NCBI GenBank assembly: GCA_016841425.1
Contig: JAENZE010000002.1
Span: 251,575-315,574 of the forward strand
Direction of reading: 5' to 3'
Length of the DNA: 64,000 nt
Source of the DNA: Syntrophomonas sp.
GTDB taxonomy: Bacteria; Bacillota; Syntrophomonadia; Syntrophomonadales; Syntrophomonadaceae
Shown here: positions 26,496 to 35,290 of the stretch, in pieces
How the letters are laid out: every line of letters starts with the position of its first letter
Position numbering within the stretch: the stretch's first letter is position 1
Made by a program: the position numbers and the translations under genes
The notes under the pieces: model-generated
What the model saw: the letters and a program-made list of their open reading frames with translations, nothing else
Databases searched by the model: none
What the model was told of the DNA's origin: nothing

Positions 26496-26969
26496 GTGAA
26501 TTATGATCAGGTTGATAAAGATATTATTAAAATGATTCAAACTGATATTCCTGTATCTGAACGACCTTATAAAGCCCTGGCAGATATGATTAATATCTCA
26601 GAGCAGGAGATCGTCGAGCGCATAAAAATGATGCAGGAACAAGGTGTAATCAGACGAATGGGAGCTGTTTTACGCCATCAAAGAGCCGGATACACGGTTA
26701 ATGCGATGGTAGCCTGGAAAACTGATTCCATCGATGCAGACCAGGCCGGAGAGATAATGGCCGGCTATAAAGAAGTCAGCCACTGTTATTTCAGGGAGGT
26801 GCCAGAATCATTTCCTTATCCATTGTTCACTATGATTCATGCCAGAACTGAAGAGCAGTTGAAAAGGTTAATAGATAATATAGCAATCAGTACAGGTCTA
26901 TATGATTATTTGGTAATTAAAAGCAAACAGGAATTAAAAAAAACCAGTATGGAGTATTTTAATAGTTAG
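26496..26969 (+). CDS. ahbB: Siroheme decarboxylase subunit, AhbB type
   Basis: Partner of the preceding protein; 157 residues with the same two-part Lrp-like layout. The characteristic [20 protein letters not shown] lies near residues 52-71, with the AhbB/NirDL-type GAVLRH and VNAMVAW; the His is a candidate substrate ligand. [20 protein letters not shown] near 93-112 also fits the family. GTG start four bases after the previous stop, with GGAG upstream. The two genes clearly derive from a duplication. Confidence 0.83.
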   Translation: MNYDQVDKDIIKMIQTDIPVSERPYKALADMINISEQEIVERIKMMQEQGVIRRMGAVLRHQRAGYTVNAMVAWKTDSIDADQAGEIMAGYKEVSHCYFREVPESFPYPLFTMIHARTEEQLKRLIDNIAISTGLYDYLVIKSKQELKKTSMEYFNS

Positions 26970-27006
26970 TTCTTTACATCAGCTTATTTTGAGATGGGGG
27001 TGCGGC

Positions 27007-28308
27007 ATGAACGAACCAATAAAGTCCCGGGCGAGCTTTGCCAGGGCTCAGGAGCTAATACCTGGTGGAGTAAACAGTCCCGTAAGAGCATTTAAAGCGG
27101 TTGGGCTCGATCCTCTATTTATCGAAAAAGCCAGCGGGGCTAAGATATATGATATAGACAGTAATGAATTTATAGATTATGTATGTTCCTGGGGTCCGTT
27201 GATCCTTGGACATGCACATCCAGAAATAGTCGAGGCTATCTGTCATGCTGCAGAAATGGGGACCAGCTATGGTGCCCCCTGTGAAAAAGAAATAGAATTA
27301 GCCGAGTTAATATGTGACGCAATACCATCAATAGACAAAGTCCGCATGGTAAATTCTGGCACCGAAGCTACCATGAGCGCAGCCAGGTTGGCCCGAGCCT
27401 ATACTGGCCGGGATAAAATCCTTAAATTTGAAGGCTGTTATCATGGACATGCTGATTCCTTTTTGATTAAAGCAGGGTCCGGGCTATTGACTTCCGGTGT
27501 CCCAACCAGTCCTGGAATCCCCGTAGATTATGCTGGGAGCACCCTGGTTACGCGTTATAATGACATTGAGTCACTGCAAAAGATTTTTGATCTATCAGGG
27601 AAAGATATTGCAGCGGTAATCATCGAACCAATTGCTGGCAACATGGGGCTGGTTATACCTGAAAAAGAATTTTTATTGGAGTGCCGTAGAATCACCGATC
27701 AATATGGAAGTCTGCTGATATTTGATGAGGTTATAAGTGGTTTCAGAACCTGTTATGGAGGGTATCAGAATTTAATTAATGTACAACCGGACATTACTAC
27801 TCTGGGTAAGATAATCGGAGGAGGGCTTCCGGTTGGGGCATACGGCGGACGTAAGGAAATTATGGCCCGGGTTGCTCCCGAAGGAGATGTATATCAGGCC
27901 GGAACTCTGTCTGGAAATCCTCTGGCTATGGCTGCAGGATTGGCCACGCTGAATCTATTAAAAAACAGTGACTTATATTCTTACCTTGAAGACCTGGGTC
28001 AATATATGGTTAAGGGAATAAAAGAAAGTCTGGTTTCTCTTGGATTAGAATATGAGATTAATCATCTGGGTTCTATGTTTTCGCTTTTCTTTACCAGGAA
28101 AAAGGTAACAGATTATGATACTGCTGTTAGTAGTGACACCCATATATTTGCCAAATTTTATAAAGCGTTGTTGGGTGAAGGGGTTTATTTTCCGCCATCA
28201 CAGTTTGAAGTATGTTTCATATCAAGTGCTCATACCAAAAGGGATATAGACACAACCGTCACTGCTATTGGAAAAGCGCTGGAATCAAGTATGCAGGAGG
28301 CAAATTGA
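27007..28308 (+). CDS. hemL: Glutamate-1-semialdehyde 2,1-aminomutase
   Basis: PLP enzyme that turns the HemA product into 5-aminolevulinate. 433 residues from ATG 27007 (an upstream in-frame ATG at 26989 lacks a site). N-terminal [22 protein letters not shown]-site [16 protein letters not shown] (near 108), [10 protein letters not shown] (near 237) and Schiff-base Lys in [18 protein letters not shown] (near 266) are all as expected. Its TGA overlaps the cheR ATG by one base, so it ends the heme set but not the transcript. Confidence 0.96.
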   Translation: MNEPIKSRASFARAQELIPGGVNSPVRAFKAVGLDPLFIEKASGAKIYDIDSNEFIDYVCSWGPLILGHAHPEIVEAICHAAEMGTSYGAPCEKEIELAELICDAIPSIDKVRMVNSGTEATMSAARLARAYTGRDKILKFEGCYHGHADSFLIKAGSGLLTSGVPTSPGIPVDYAGSTLVTRYNDIESLQKIFDLSGKDIAAVIIEPIAGNMGLVIPEKEFLLECRRITDQYGSLLIFDEVISGFRTCYGGYQNLINVQPDITTLGKIIGGGLPVGAYGGRKEIMARVAPEGDVYQAGTLSGNPLAMAAGLATLNLLKNSDLYSYLEDLGQYMVKGIKESLVSLGLEYEINHLGSMFSLFFTRKKVTDYDTAVSSDTHIFAKFYKALLGEGVYFPPSQFEVCFISSAHTKRDIDTTVTAIGKALESSMQEAN

Positions 28309-29087
28309 TGGCAGCAGCTAGAACGTGGGAATGGTTTATCGGGAATTTCGAACATATAAGTAAAATCGATCTTACTTATTACAAACGACCGCAGATGGAG
28401 AGACGTATAAGCAGTTTTATGCGTTCTATTGATATAAATGATTATGAAGAATTTATCCGGGTCTTGAAAAGTGATAAGGTAATACTGGAACGATTTATTC
28501 TGCACATCACTATTAATGTATCTGAATTTTTTAGGAACAATAATCACTGGCAGAAGCTTGTGAATGATATAATACCCGACCTGCTTAAACAGCATAGCCG
28601 GATAAAGATTTGGAGTGCAGGATGTTCAACCGGAGAAGAAGCTTACTCGCTGGCCATACTAGCTTTGGAATATAATCTGCCTCTGGATGGCAAGATACTT
28701 GCTACAGACATTGATCGAGGAGTGCTGGAGAAGGCTGATATTGGGCTTTACAGTAAGAAAGCGGTGGAAAATGTACCTGCCGCCTATCTCAAAAAATATT
28801 TTACGCAGCAGGGTGATTTCTATCGAATCAATGATGAGATTAAAAAGATGGTTAGTTTTCAACGGCAGGACCTATTGAGAGACAAATTTGATAAAGGATT
28901 TGACCTTATTTTATGCAGGAATGTAGTAATTTATTTTACAGAGGAAAGTAAGAATCTCTTGTACAAAAAGTTTGCAGATGCTATGAGGGTAAAGGGTATA
29001 CTATTTATTGGCAGCACTGAGCAGATATTTCAGGCCAAAGAACTTGGTTTAACATCCGTAGCCATATTTTTTTATCAAAAACAATAG
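28308..29087 (+). CDS. cheR: CheR-type protein-glutamate methyltransferase
   Basis: Methylates glutamates of chemoreceptors with S-adenosylmethionine. 259 residues. The N-terminal CheR helical domain includes YYKRPQMERRISSFM (near 25). The SAM-binding signature IWSAGCSTGEEAYSLAIL lies near 103-120, ATDIDR and FDLILCRNVVIYF later. ATG 28308 overlaps hemL's stop, with GCAGGAGG upstream. It is odd to find it at the end of a heme operon with no receptor or cheB nearby; the position may be fortuitous co-transcription or may feed a sensory system elsewhere. Confidence 0.9.
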   Translation: MAAARTWEWFIGNFEHISKIDLTYYKRPQMERRISSFMRSIDINDYEEFIRVLKSDKVILERFILHITINVSEFFRNNNHWQKLVNDIIPDLLKQHSRIKIWSAGCSTGEEAYSLAILALEYNLPLDGKILATDIDRGVLEKADIGLYSKKAVENVPAAYLKKYFTQQGDFYRINDEIKKMVSFQRQDLLRDKFDKGFDLILCRNVVIYFTEESKNLLYKKFADAMRVKGILFIGSTEQIFQAKELGLTSVAIFFYQKQ

Positions 29088-29350
29088 GATAGATAATAGT
29101 ATTACAATCAATAAAAATGAGGCAAAAACAGGACAATAGCAAAATAAATGTCGAAATATAAATATAAGCAGGAAATGCCGTATGGGCATAGAAATATTAA
29201 TTGGATATTCATTTATTTCTGTATGGGCGGTAAACTGCCGTAGGCAATCATAAATATATACAATTTTTCGTGGGGGTGATGGATACTATCACGGAACTCT
29301 GGAGTTAAAACTTAGAAAAAAACATTATTAGATGAAAAGGAGGAATGGAC
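29088..29350 (+). promoter_or_regulatory. Leader region of etfB with unassigned hairpins
   Basis: About 260 bases without a gene. Short hairpins stand close together: ATGCC/GGCAT (29175-29189), GGCGG/CTGCC (29226-29239) and TGCC/GGCA (29236-29246, alternative to the previous one). GTGAT/ATCAC lies at 29277-29292. Two phrases, GCCGTATGGGCATAG and TGTATGGGCGGTAAAC, are similar. The mutually exclusive pairings are suggestive of a leader RNA, but no known riboswitch class is recognised and no convincing promoter pair was seen. Confidence 0.35.
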
Positions 29351-30103
29351 TTGAAGGTTCTAGTTTGTGTAAAGCAGACATTTGACACTGAAGCCAAAAT
29401 TGAATTAAAGGATGGCAAAATAGCAGATGCAGGGATTAATTTAATTATTAATCCGTACGATGAAGTTGCTGTAGAAGGTGGTATCCAGCTGAAGGAAAAG
29501 AAAGTCGTAGATGAAGTAGTTGTACTATCTGCGGGATCTGACAAGGCTATGGATGCTATTCGTACAGCTCTGGCAATGGGCGCAGACCGGGGAATTCTGA
29601 TCAAACAGGACACCGGAGCGGATGAATATGCAAGAGCAATTGCTCTGGCTGCTGCCATTAAAGAAGAAAATCCCGACATCATATTAGCGGGCCATGTTGC
29701 TGCTGATGATGGTTCATCACAGGTTCCTACCCGTATTGCAGAAATTTTAGGATTGCCGCATATAAACGTCATCACCAATGTAGAGATTGCTGACGGAAAA
29801 GCAACCTGCACATGTGAAGCTGACGGTGGAACTCTGGTAGCAGAAGTTGCGCTGCCGGCGGTTATATCTTCACAGGTAAGCTGGAATGAACCTCGTTATC
29901 CTTCGATGAAGGGTATCATGCAGGCTAAGAAAAAACCTGTCACCACTGCTGACGCGGTAGCAGCTGACAACAAGGTAAAGATCATTGAATTCGCAATGCC
30001 GCCTGCAAAACAGGCTGGTGTCAAGATTGACGATGAACCTGATGTATGTGCTGCCAAACTGGCAGATTGGATGCTGAACACCGTTAAAATCGAAGTTAAA
30101 TAG
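29351..30103 (+). CDS. etfB: Electron-transfer flavoprotein beta subunit
   Basis: Carries electrons from acyl-CoA dehydrogenases to the membrane oxidoreductase encoded two genes on. About 250 residues from TTG 29351, preferred because AAGGAGG ends seven bases upstream and the product starts MKVLVCVKQTFDTEAKI, while ATG 29345 almost touches that site. NPYDEVAVEGGIQLKE (near 36) and the AMP/flavin-site DDGSSQVPTRIAEILGLP (near 119-136) match EtfB. Forms a dimer with EtfA encoded 40 bases downstream. Confidence 0.95.
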   Translation: MKVLVCVKQTFDTEAKIELKDGKIADAGINLIINPYDEVAVEGGIQLKEKKVVDEVVVLSAGSDKAMDAIRTALAMGADRGILIKQDTGADEYARAIALAAAIKEENPDIILAGHVAADDGSSQVPTRIAEILGLPHINVITNVEIADGKATCTCEADGGTLVAEVALPAVISSQVSWNEPRYPSMKGIMQAKKKPVTTADAVAADNKVKIIEFAMPPAKQAGVKIDDEPDVCAAKLADWMLNTVKIEVK

Positions 30104-30143
30104 TTGTTATACCTGTTACTTAATAATAAAAGGAGGGTAATTG

Positions 30144-31097
30144 ATGGCAGGAACATGGGTAATTGTAGAACAGAGAGACGGTAATATTCGTAAGGTTACT
30201 TACGAGATGCTGTCAGAAGCCAAAAAAATTGGCGATGAAGTAAGTGCGGTCGTCTTCGGAAAAAGCGTAGAGGGCATGGCTTCCGAATTTGCTAAATATG
30301 GTGCAGATAAGGTTTACGCTGTGGAAGGCGATGTATTTGCAGAATATAATACTGGTGCTTATGTAGCACAATTAGCTGCTATGATAGCAGAATACAGCCC
30401 CAATGCGGTGCTTTTTGCTCACACATTTAACGGCAGGGATTTCGCTTCCCGGTTAGCTCAGAAACTTGAAGCAGGATTGGCAACTGACGCTATTGCAGTT
30501 GAACTATCAGCAGGCAGAGGCGTATTTACCAGAGCTATTTATGCTGGAAAAGCTATTGCCAAAGTTGAAGTTACTACCAATCCAGTTTTGGCTACTATTC
30601 GTGCGGGTGTTATGGAAGTAGCCGAATCAGCAGGTGCTGGAGCAGTTGTTAAACCGGCTATTGCTGCTACTGCTGGAGATGTTTATCAAAATATTAAGTC
30701 CTTCGTCCCCACTGTGTCAGCCAGACCAGATCTGACTGAAGCTGAAACTGTAGTATCCGGTGGACGCGGATGTAAAGGCCCCGATGGAATTAAGATAGTT
30801 GAAACTCTGGCCGACTTGCTGGGAGCAGCTGTTGGTGGTTCCCGTGCATCAATCGACTCAGGATGGTTAGGACATGAGCTGCAGGTTGGACAGACCGGAA
30901 AGGTTGTCTGCCCGAATCTGTATATTGCAGCTGGTATTTCCGGCGCTATCCAGCATCTGGCTGGTATGTCCTCCTCCAAGTTTATTGCAGCTATTAATAC
31001 TGACCCTGAAGCTCCCATATTTAACGTATCAGATTTTGGTGTGGTAGCGGATTTATTCAAAGTAATACCCACACTTTGTACAGAACTGAAGAAATAG
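30144..31097 (+). CDS. etfA: Electron-transfer flavoprotein alpha subunit
   Basis: FAD-bearing partner of EtfB. 317 residues from ATG 30144 with AAGGAGGG six bases upstream. The C-terminal FAD domain contains GGSRASIDSGWLGHELQVGQ (about residues 231-250, with the Arg and Ser that contact FAD) and YIAAGISGAIQHLAGM (near 261). AINTDPEAPIF follows near 283. In syntrophic butyrate oxidisers this pair links butyryl-CoA dehydrogenase to quinone reduction. A perfect hairpin separates it from the oxidoreductase gene. Confidence 0.95.
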   Translation: MAGTWVIVEQRDGNIRKVTYEMLSEAKKIGDEVSAVVFGKSVEGMASEFAKYGADKVYAVEGDVFAEYNTGAYVAQLAAMIAEYSPNAVLFAHTFNGRDFASRLAQKLEAGLATDAIAVELSAGRGVFTRAIYAGKAIAKVEVTTNPVLATIRAGVMEVAESAGAGAVVKPAIAATAGDVYQNIKSFVPTVSARPDLTEAETVVSGGRGCKGPDGIKIVETLADLLGAAVGGSRASIDSGWLGHELQVGQTGKVVCPNLYIAAGISGAIQHLAGMSSSKFIAAINTDPEAPIFNVSDFGVVADLFKVIPTLCTELKK

Positions 31098-31124
31098 TTA
31101 TTCTGGCAGGGGTGAGGAAGAGGC

Positions 31125-31159
31125 TTTTACTGGATATACCTTGGGTATATCCAGTAAAA
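31125..31159 (+). other. Perfect 16-bp intercistronic hairpin between etfA and the oxidoreductase gene
   Basis: TTTTACTGGATATACC (31125-31140) pairs without mismatch with GGTATATCCAGTAAAA (31144-31159) around a 3-base loop. There is no T run after it, and A rather than G-C pairs form its base. It may protect the etfBA message end or set the ratio of Etf to the membrane protein by mRNA processing. Confidence 0.7.
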
Positions 31160-31188
31160 CCAGCTGTATTTAAGGAGGGAATTGTACG

Positions 31189-33339
31189 ATGATTTTTGGA
31201 TTTCATCCAATAGAAGGTGGTTATGATGTCCCTATGCGTATGGTAGGGGCTAACATTCCCTACGAATGGCTGATTTATCTGTTTATGTTTATACCCATTG
31301 GCATTCTTCTGTATGGTTTTTATAAAAGATTCCAGGTTTGGACACTGGCAAAAGGTGAACTGCATCGTAATGACAGAATTGGTGAAAGAATAGTTTCATT
31401 GTTACTGTACAGCTTTGCTCAGGCTAAAGTTATTAAAAAGCCGCTGGCAGGGTGGATGCATTTTCTTCTGTTCTGGGGATTTTTAGTTTTGGCTCTGGCG
31501 GCCGGAGTAGACGCCTCTCATTACTGGCTGGGATGGCCGCATATTGAGGGTCATTCTTATATATACTTCTCCGCCGTAGTTGACGTTCTTGGCTTCCTGG
31601 CTCTGGTTGGAGTTTTAGTTCTGGCAGTAGTCAGATATGTACAGAAACCAGATCGTTTAAACGATACTAAAACCTCAGATGGATGGGTTTTATTACTCAT
31701 TATTGCAATACTTTTAACCGGTTTCTTTATAGAAGGTTTAAGAATAGCGGCACAGACTATCCAGTCAACTACTCTGGCGCAGATTGCCTATGAGCAGCAG
31801 GCATCACCCATAGGCTGGATCTTTGCACAGTGGTTTGTAGACACTCAGTCATTTGTGAACGGGCAACTGGAATCAATTCTAATGTGGCACCGGCTTCTCT
31901 GGTGGTTCCATATGGCCATTGCATTCCTGTTCATTGCTTTGATGCCATTTACTAAATTGTGGCATATAGTAGCCAGCATGCTGAATTATACCTTCCGGGA
32001 TCTGGAACCTTCAGCGTGCCGCATGGTAGAGAATATAGAGGAAGCTGAATCTTTTGGTGTTGAAAATATCGAAGAGTTCGGTTGGAAAGATTTGTTGGAT
32101 TTGGATGCCTGTATCCGCTGTGGAAGATGCCAGGAAAATTGCCCGGCATTTAATACTGGAAAACATCTGAATCCCAAAATTACTCTTATACAGAATATGA
32201 AACAACATCTGGATGCTAAAGCTCCTTATTTAATTGCTGCCAAGGATGCACATCACGATGAAGCTGAAATGGTGGCTATGACCGAAGAAGCTGTAGAAGC
32301 AGTTAATCCGATGGAACAGAGCCTGATTTATGATGTGGTTACTACCGAGGTAATCTGGGACTGCACCAATTGTCGTGCATGTATGGAACACTGCCCGATG
32401 TTTATTGAGCATATTCCCAAGATTGTTGAGATGCGCAGAAACCTGGTTATGTGGCAGGGGGATATGCTGGGTGAAGCACAGATGGCGTTTACCAACATGG
32501 AACGTAACTATAATCCCTGGGGTGTTGGTTGGGCTGGCCGTGCTGAATGGTTAAACGAAAGAGGAGTCAGAGATATTGTAAACCTGCTTCCTGAAGACGG
32601 CGGAGAATTTGAATATCTGCTCTATGCAGGCTGTGCAGTATCTTTCGATGATCGCTACAAGAAAGTTGGAGAGGCACTGGTTAGATTGCTGAACGAAGCC
32701 GGAATATCTTTTGGCTATCTGGGAACAGAAGAGTTCTGCTGTGGAGATTCGGCCAGAAGGTTGGGTAATGAATATCTATACCAGACCCTGGTACAGCAAA
32801 ATCTCGAGTCGTTTAATAACTACGGAGTTAAGAAGATTATCGTAGTATGTCCGCATGGTTATAACGCATTGAAGAACGAATATCCTCAGATGGGCGGCAA
32901 GTATGAAGTATACCATTATGCTGAATTCCTTGCTCAGCTTATTGCCGAAGGCAAGCTGAAACCTGGAAGCCTTGGAGCAAAGATAACTTATCACGATTCC
33001 TGCTTCTTGGGCCGGCATAATAATATCTATGATGAGCCCAGAAAGGTACTGGCGACAGCAGGATTAAACTTGGTGGAAATTGAAAAAGCCAGAAACTTTG
33101 GATTCTGCTGTGGAGCCGGCGGCGGTCGGATGTGGTTAGAAGAAGACGCGGTAGAAGGTTACAAGCGTATCAATGATACCAGGACCGATCAACTGCTGGA
33201 GCCTGCTCCAGAAATGATCATAACCAACTGCCCCTTCTGTTTGACTATGATTTCAGACGGTGTAAAAGCTGCTGAAGCGGAAGAACAGACCAAGGTATTT
33301 GATCTGGCTGAAGTTGTATGGCAGTCACTAAATAAATAA
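31189..33339 (+). CDS. Membrane-bound heme/iron-sulfur oxidoreductase, EtfAB:menaquinone type
   Basis: 716 residues. The first 270 hold five to six membrane spans of NarI-like character, with histidines suited to b-heme (WMHFLLFWGF, SHYWL, WHRLLWWFHM, KLWHIV). Two 4Fe-4S motifs follow, CIRCGRCQENCP (near 306) and CTNCRACMEHCP (near 391). Two CCG domains come next (FCCGDSARR near 513 and FGFCCGAGGGRMW near 637), as in HdrD. Direct linkage to etfBA makes it the likely route from Etf to menaquinone, the EMO/DUF224-type protein known from Syntrophomonas. ATG with AAGGAGGG upstream. The requirement for heme and quinone fits the neighbouring biosynthesis clusters. Confidence 0.9.
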   Translation: MIFGFHPIEGGYDVPMRMVGANIPYEWLIYLFMFIPIGILLYGFYKRFQVWTLAKGELHRNDRIGERIVSLLLYSFAQAKVIKKPLAGWMHFLLFWGFLVLALAAGVDASHYWLGWPHIEGHSYIYFSAVVDVLGFLALVGVLVLAVVRYVQKPDRLNDTKTSDGWVLLLIIAILLTGFFIEGLRIAAQTIQSTTLAQIAYEQQASPIGWIFAQWFVDTQSFVNGQLESILMWHRLLWWFHMAIAFLFIALMPFTKLWHIVASMLNYTFRDLEPSACRMVENIEEAESFGVENIEEFGWKDLLDLDACIRCGRCQENCPAFNTGKHLNPKITLIQNMKQHLDAKAPYLIAAKDAHHDEAEMVAMTEEAVEAVNPMEQSLIYDVVTTEVIWDCTNCRACMEHCPMFIEHIPKIVEMRRNLVMWQGDMLGEAQMAFTNMERNYNPWGVGWAGRAEWLNERGVRDIVNLLPEDGGEFEYLLYAGCAVSFDDRYKKVGEALVRLLNEAGISFGYLGTEEFCCGDSARRLGNEYLYQTLVQQNLESFNNYGVKKIIVVCPHGYNALKNEYPQMGGKYEVYHYAEFLAQLIAEGKLKPGSLGAKITYHDSCFLGRHNNIYDEPRKVLATAGLNLVEIEKARNFGFCCGAGGGRMWLEEDAVEGYKRINDTRTDQLLEPAPEMIITNCPFCLTMISDGVKAAEAEEQTKVFDLAEVVWQSLNK

Positions 33340-33384
33340 AATTATTCTAACGAGAATCAGGAAGACCTTTTCTATCAAAAAGGT

Positions 33385-33413
33385 GGGGCTGTCCAGAAGG
33401 GCAGCCCTTTTTA
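33385..33413 (+). terminator. Terminator after the oxidoreductase gene
   Basis: GGGCTG (33386-33391) pairs with CAGCCC (33402-33407), followed by TTTTT. Confidence 0.85.
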
Positions 33414-33529
33414 AAAATTAACCAAACTACTCACGTAACAGGCGGGAGTTAAAAGTAAAAGTTGTTCTCGTGGCTTAATAAATCGAAAAAGCAGTTTAAT
33501 AATAACAATATTAATACCAAAGTTAATGA

Positions 33530-33549
33530 TGTGATAATTAATTGTTACA
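33530..33549 (+). promoter_or_regulatory. Operator-like palindrome upstream of the hydrogenase gene
   Basis: TGTGATAA-TTAA-TTGTTACA is an imperfect 20-base palindrome about 50 bases before the hydrogenase ATG. It overlaps a possible -35 (GTGATA, with TATAGT 17 bases on at 33554-33559). Its shape recalls redox or Crp-type operators such as Rex sites, but it is not a clean match to any. Confidence 0.35.
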
Positions 33550-33598
33550 CCTTTATAGTTGATAAACTAAAGAAAAATTGGGAAGGGGAATTGTTTGA

Positions 33599-35290
33599 AT
33601 GATAGACTTACAAGTTAACGGTATTACCGTGTCTGTTCCAGAAGGTGCCACGGTTATGCAAGCCTGTGCCGAAGCTGGATTCATTATTCCTTCATTATGC
33701 AGCCATCCAGATCTCCAGGTTAAAGATAACTGCAAGGTATGTGTGGTAGACATCAATGGTGAGATTAAGACTTGCTGTGCCACGGAAGCTGCTGCGGGGA
33801 TGAATGTTAAGACATTCACGCCAGAAGTAGTAAAAGCCAGGCAGGAAAATCTTAAGAAAATATTACAGGTGCATCCTCAGGATTGCTTAAGCTGTGCCCG
33901 TAATCAAAACTGTGAACTGCAGACTTTGGCTGAGACCTTAATTATACGTGATGTTGTGAATAAGCCCTTAGACCTGCCCATGGATACTTCCACCCTGGCC
34001 ATCGTAAGAGAGCCGTCAAAATGTACTCTTTGTTTAAGATGTGTAGAAATGTGCAATGATATCCAGACCGTGGGAGCATTAGAAGTTGTGGACGGGATTC
34101 CCCGAACAACAGGAAGTAAGCCTCTGAGTGAAACCACTTGTGTTACCTGTGGACAGTGCGCTCTGGTATGCCCGGTTGGCGCTATAACTGAATATGAAGA
34201 GATGGAAGAATTTTTAGCAGCGGTAGCAGACCCGGAAAAGATCGTTATAACTCAGATCGCCCCGGCAGTCAGAGTGGCTATAGCTGAAGAATTGGGCATG
34301 CCTACCGGTTCACTGGATATGCTTAAGTTTGTATCCGGGCTAAGGCAGCTGGGATTTGATTATGTATTCCATACTAATTTTACCGCTGATCTTACGATTT
34401 TAGAAGAAGGAAACGAATTATTGAAACGCCTCAAAGAAGGTGGCACTTTGCCTATGCTGACTTCGTGCAGCCCCGGGTGGATCAACTTTATTGAAACCTT
34501 CTATCCAGATCAGCTTGACCATGTATCCAGCTGCAAATCACCACAGCAGATGTTTGGCGCGCTGGCCAAGACCTACTGGGCTGAAAAATCCGGGGTAGAT
34601 CCTGCTAATATTTACTCGGTATCAATAATGCCCTGTACAGCCAAAAAATTTGAATCCGCTCGCCCGGAAATGAATTCTTCTGGTTATCGAGATGTAGATC
34701 TGGTACTTACTACCAGAGAAATAGGCAAGCTATTCCGTATCGGCGGACCTTATTGGGATAAGTTAGAACCTTCTAATTTTGATTCCCTGCTGGGAGCCTA
34801 TACTGGCGCTGCGGTAATATTTGGTGCATCTGGAGGAGTAATGGAAGCAGCTCTCAGAACTGTTTATGAAGTTGTAACCGGCAAAACTCTGGAAGATGTT
34901 AATTTCACTGGAGTACGTGGTTTTGAGGGGATGAAAGAAGCTGAAGTTGATCTGGACGGAACCAGGATCAAAGTAGCCGTAGCCAACTCATTGGGATGCG
35001 CACGCAAAATAATGGATGAAATTAAAACAGGCACCTCTCCCTATACCTTTATCGAAGTTATGTGCTGTCCGGGTGGTTGTATTGGTGGCGGTGGCCAGCC
35101 TATCCCTTCAACTATAGCCAAAAAGTGTGAAAGGATTGAGGCTATATATCTAGAAGATGAAGCTTGTGAACTCAGAAAATCTCACGATAACCCAGAAGTT
35201 AAAAAAATATATGAAGACTTTTTACATGAGCCCTTGGGACACAAATCCCATGAACTCCTTCATACGCATTATACACCGAAAAACAAATAG
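33599..35290 (+). CDS. hydA: Stand-alone [FeFe]-hydrogenase catalytic subunit
   Basis: Cytoplasmic (no signal peptide) enzyme that reduces protons to H2. 563 residues. The order is: 2Fe-2S domain (Cys in PSLCSHP, DNCKVC, KTCC), then HxxxCxxCxxxxxC (HPQDCLSCARNQNC, near 92). Two 4Fe-4S motifs follow (CTLCLRCVEMC and CVTCGQCALVCP), then the H-cluster domain. The latter shows TSCSPGW (near 288), MPCTAKKFE (near 344) and VMCCPGGCIGGGGQP (near 487), and ends in the small-subunit-like KSHELLHTHYT. The usual second Cys of the first motif is Ser. No HydB/HydC partners or maturases adjoin, so the electron donor is unclear; ferredoxin or NADH-linked partners elsewhere are possible. Confidence 0.93.
   Translation: MIDLQVNGITVSVPEGATVMQACAEAGFIIPSLCSHPDLQVKDNCKVCVVDINGEIKTCCATEAAAGMNVKTFTPEVVKARQENLKKILQVHPQDCLSCARNQNCELQTLAETLIIRDVVNKPLDLPMDTSTLAIVREPSKCTLCLRCVEMCNDIQTVGALEVVDGIPRTTGSKPLSETTCVTCGQCALVCPVGAITEYEEMEEFLAAVADPEKIVITQIAPAVRVAIAEELGMPTGSLDMLKFVSGLRQLGFDYVFHTNFTADLTILEEGNELLKRLKEGGTLPMLTSCSPGWINFIETFYPDQLDHVSSCKSPQQMFGALAKTYWAEKSGVDPANIYSVSIMPCTAKKFESARPEMNSSGYRDVDLVLTTREIGKLFRIGGPYWDKLEPSNFDSLLGAYTGAAVIFGASGGVMEAALRTVYEVVTGKTLEDVNFTGVRGFEGMKEAEVDLDGTRIKVAVANSLGCARKIMDEIKTGTSPYTFIEVMCCPGGCIGGGGQPIPSTIAKKCERIEAIYLEDEACELRKSHDNPEVKKIYEDFLHEPLGHKSHELLHTHYTPKNK

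Noticed and set aside
26036-26969. Two Lrp/AsnC-like regulators
   Set aside because: The helix-turn-helix look is genuine, but the position between ahbD and hemL and the GAxxxxxxxGY segments identify siroheme decarboxylase subunits.
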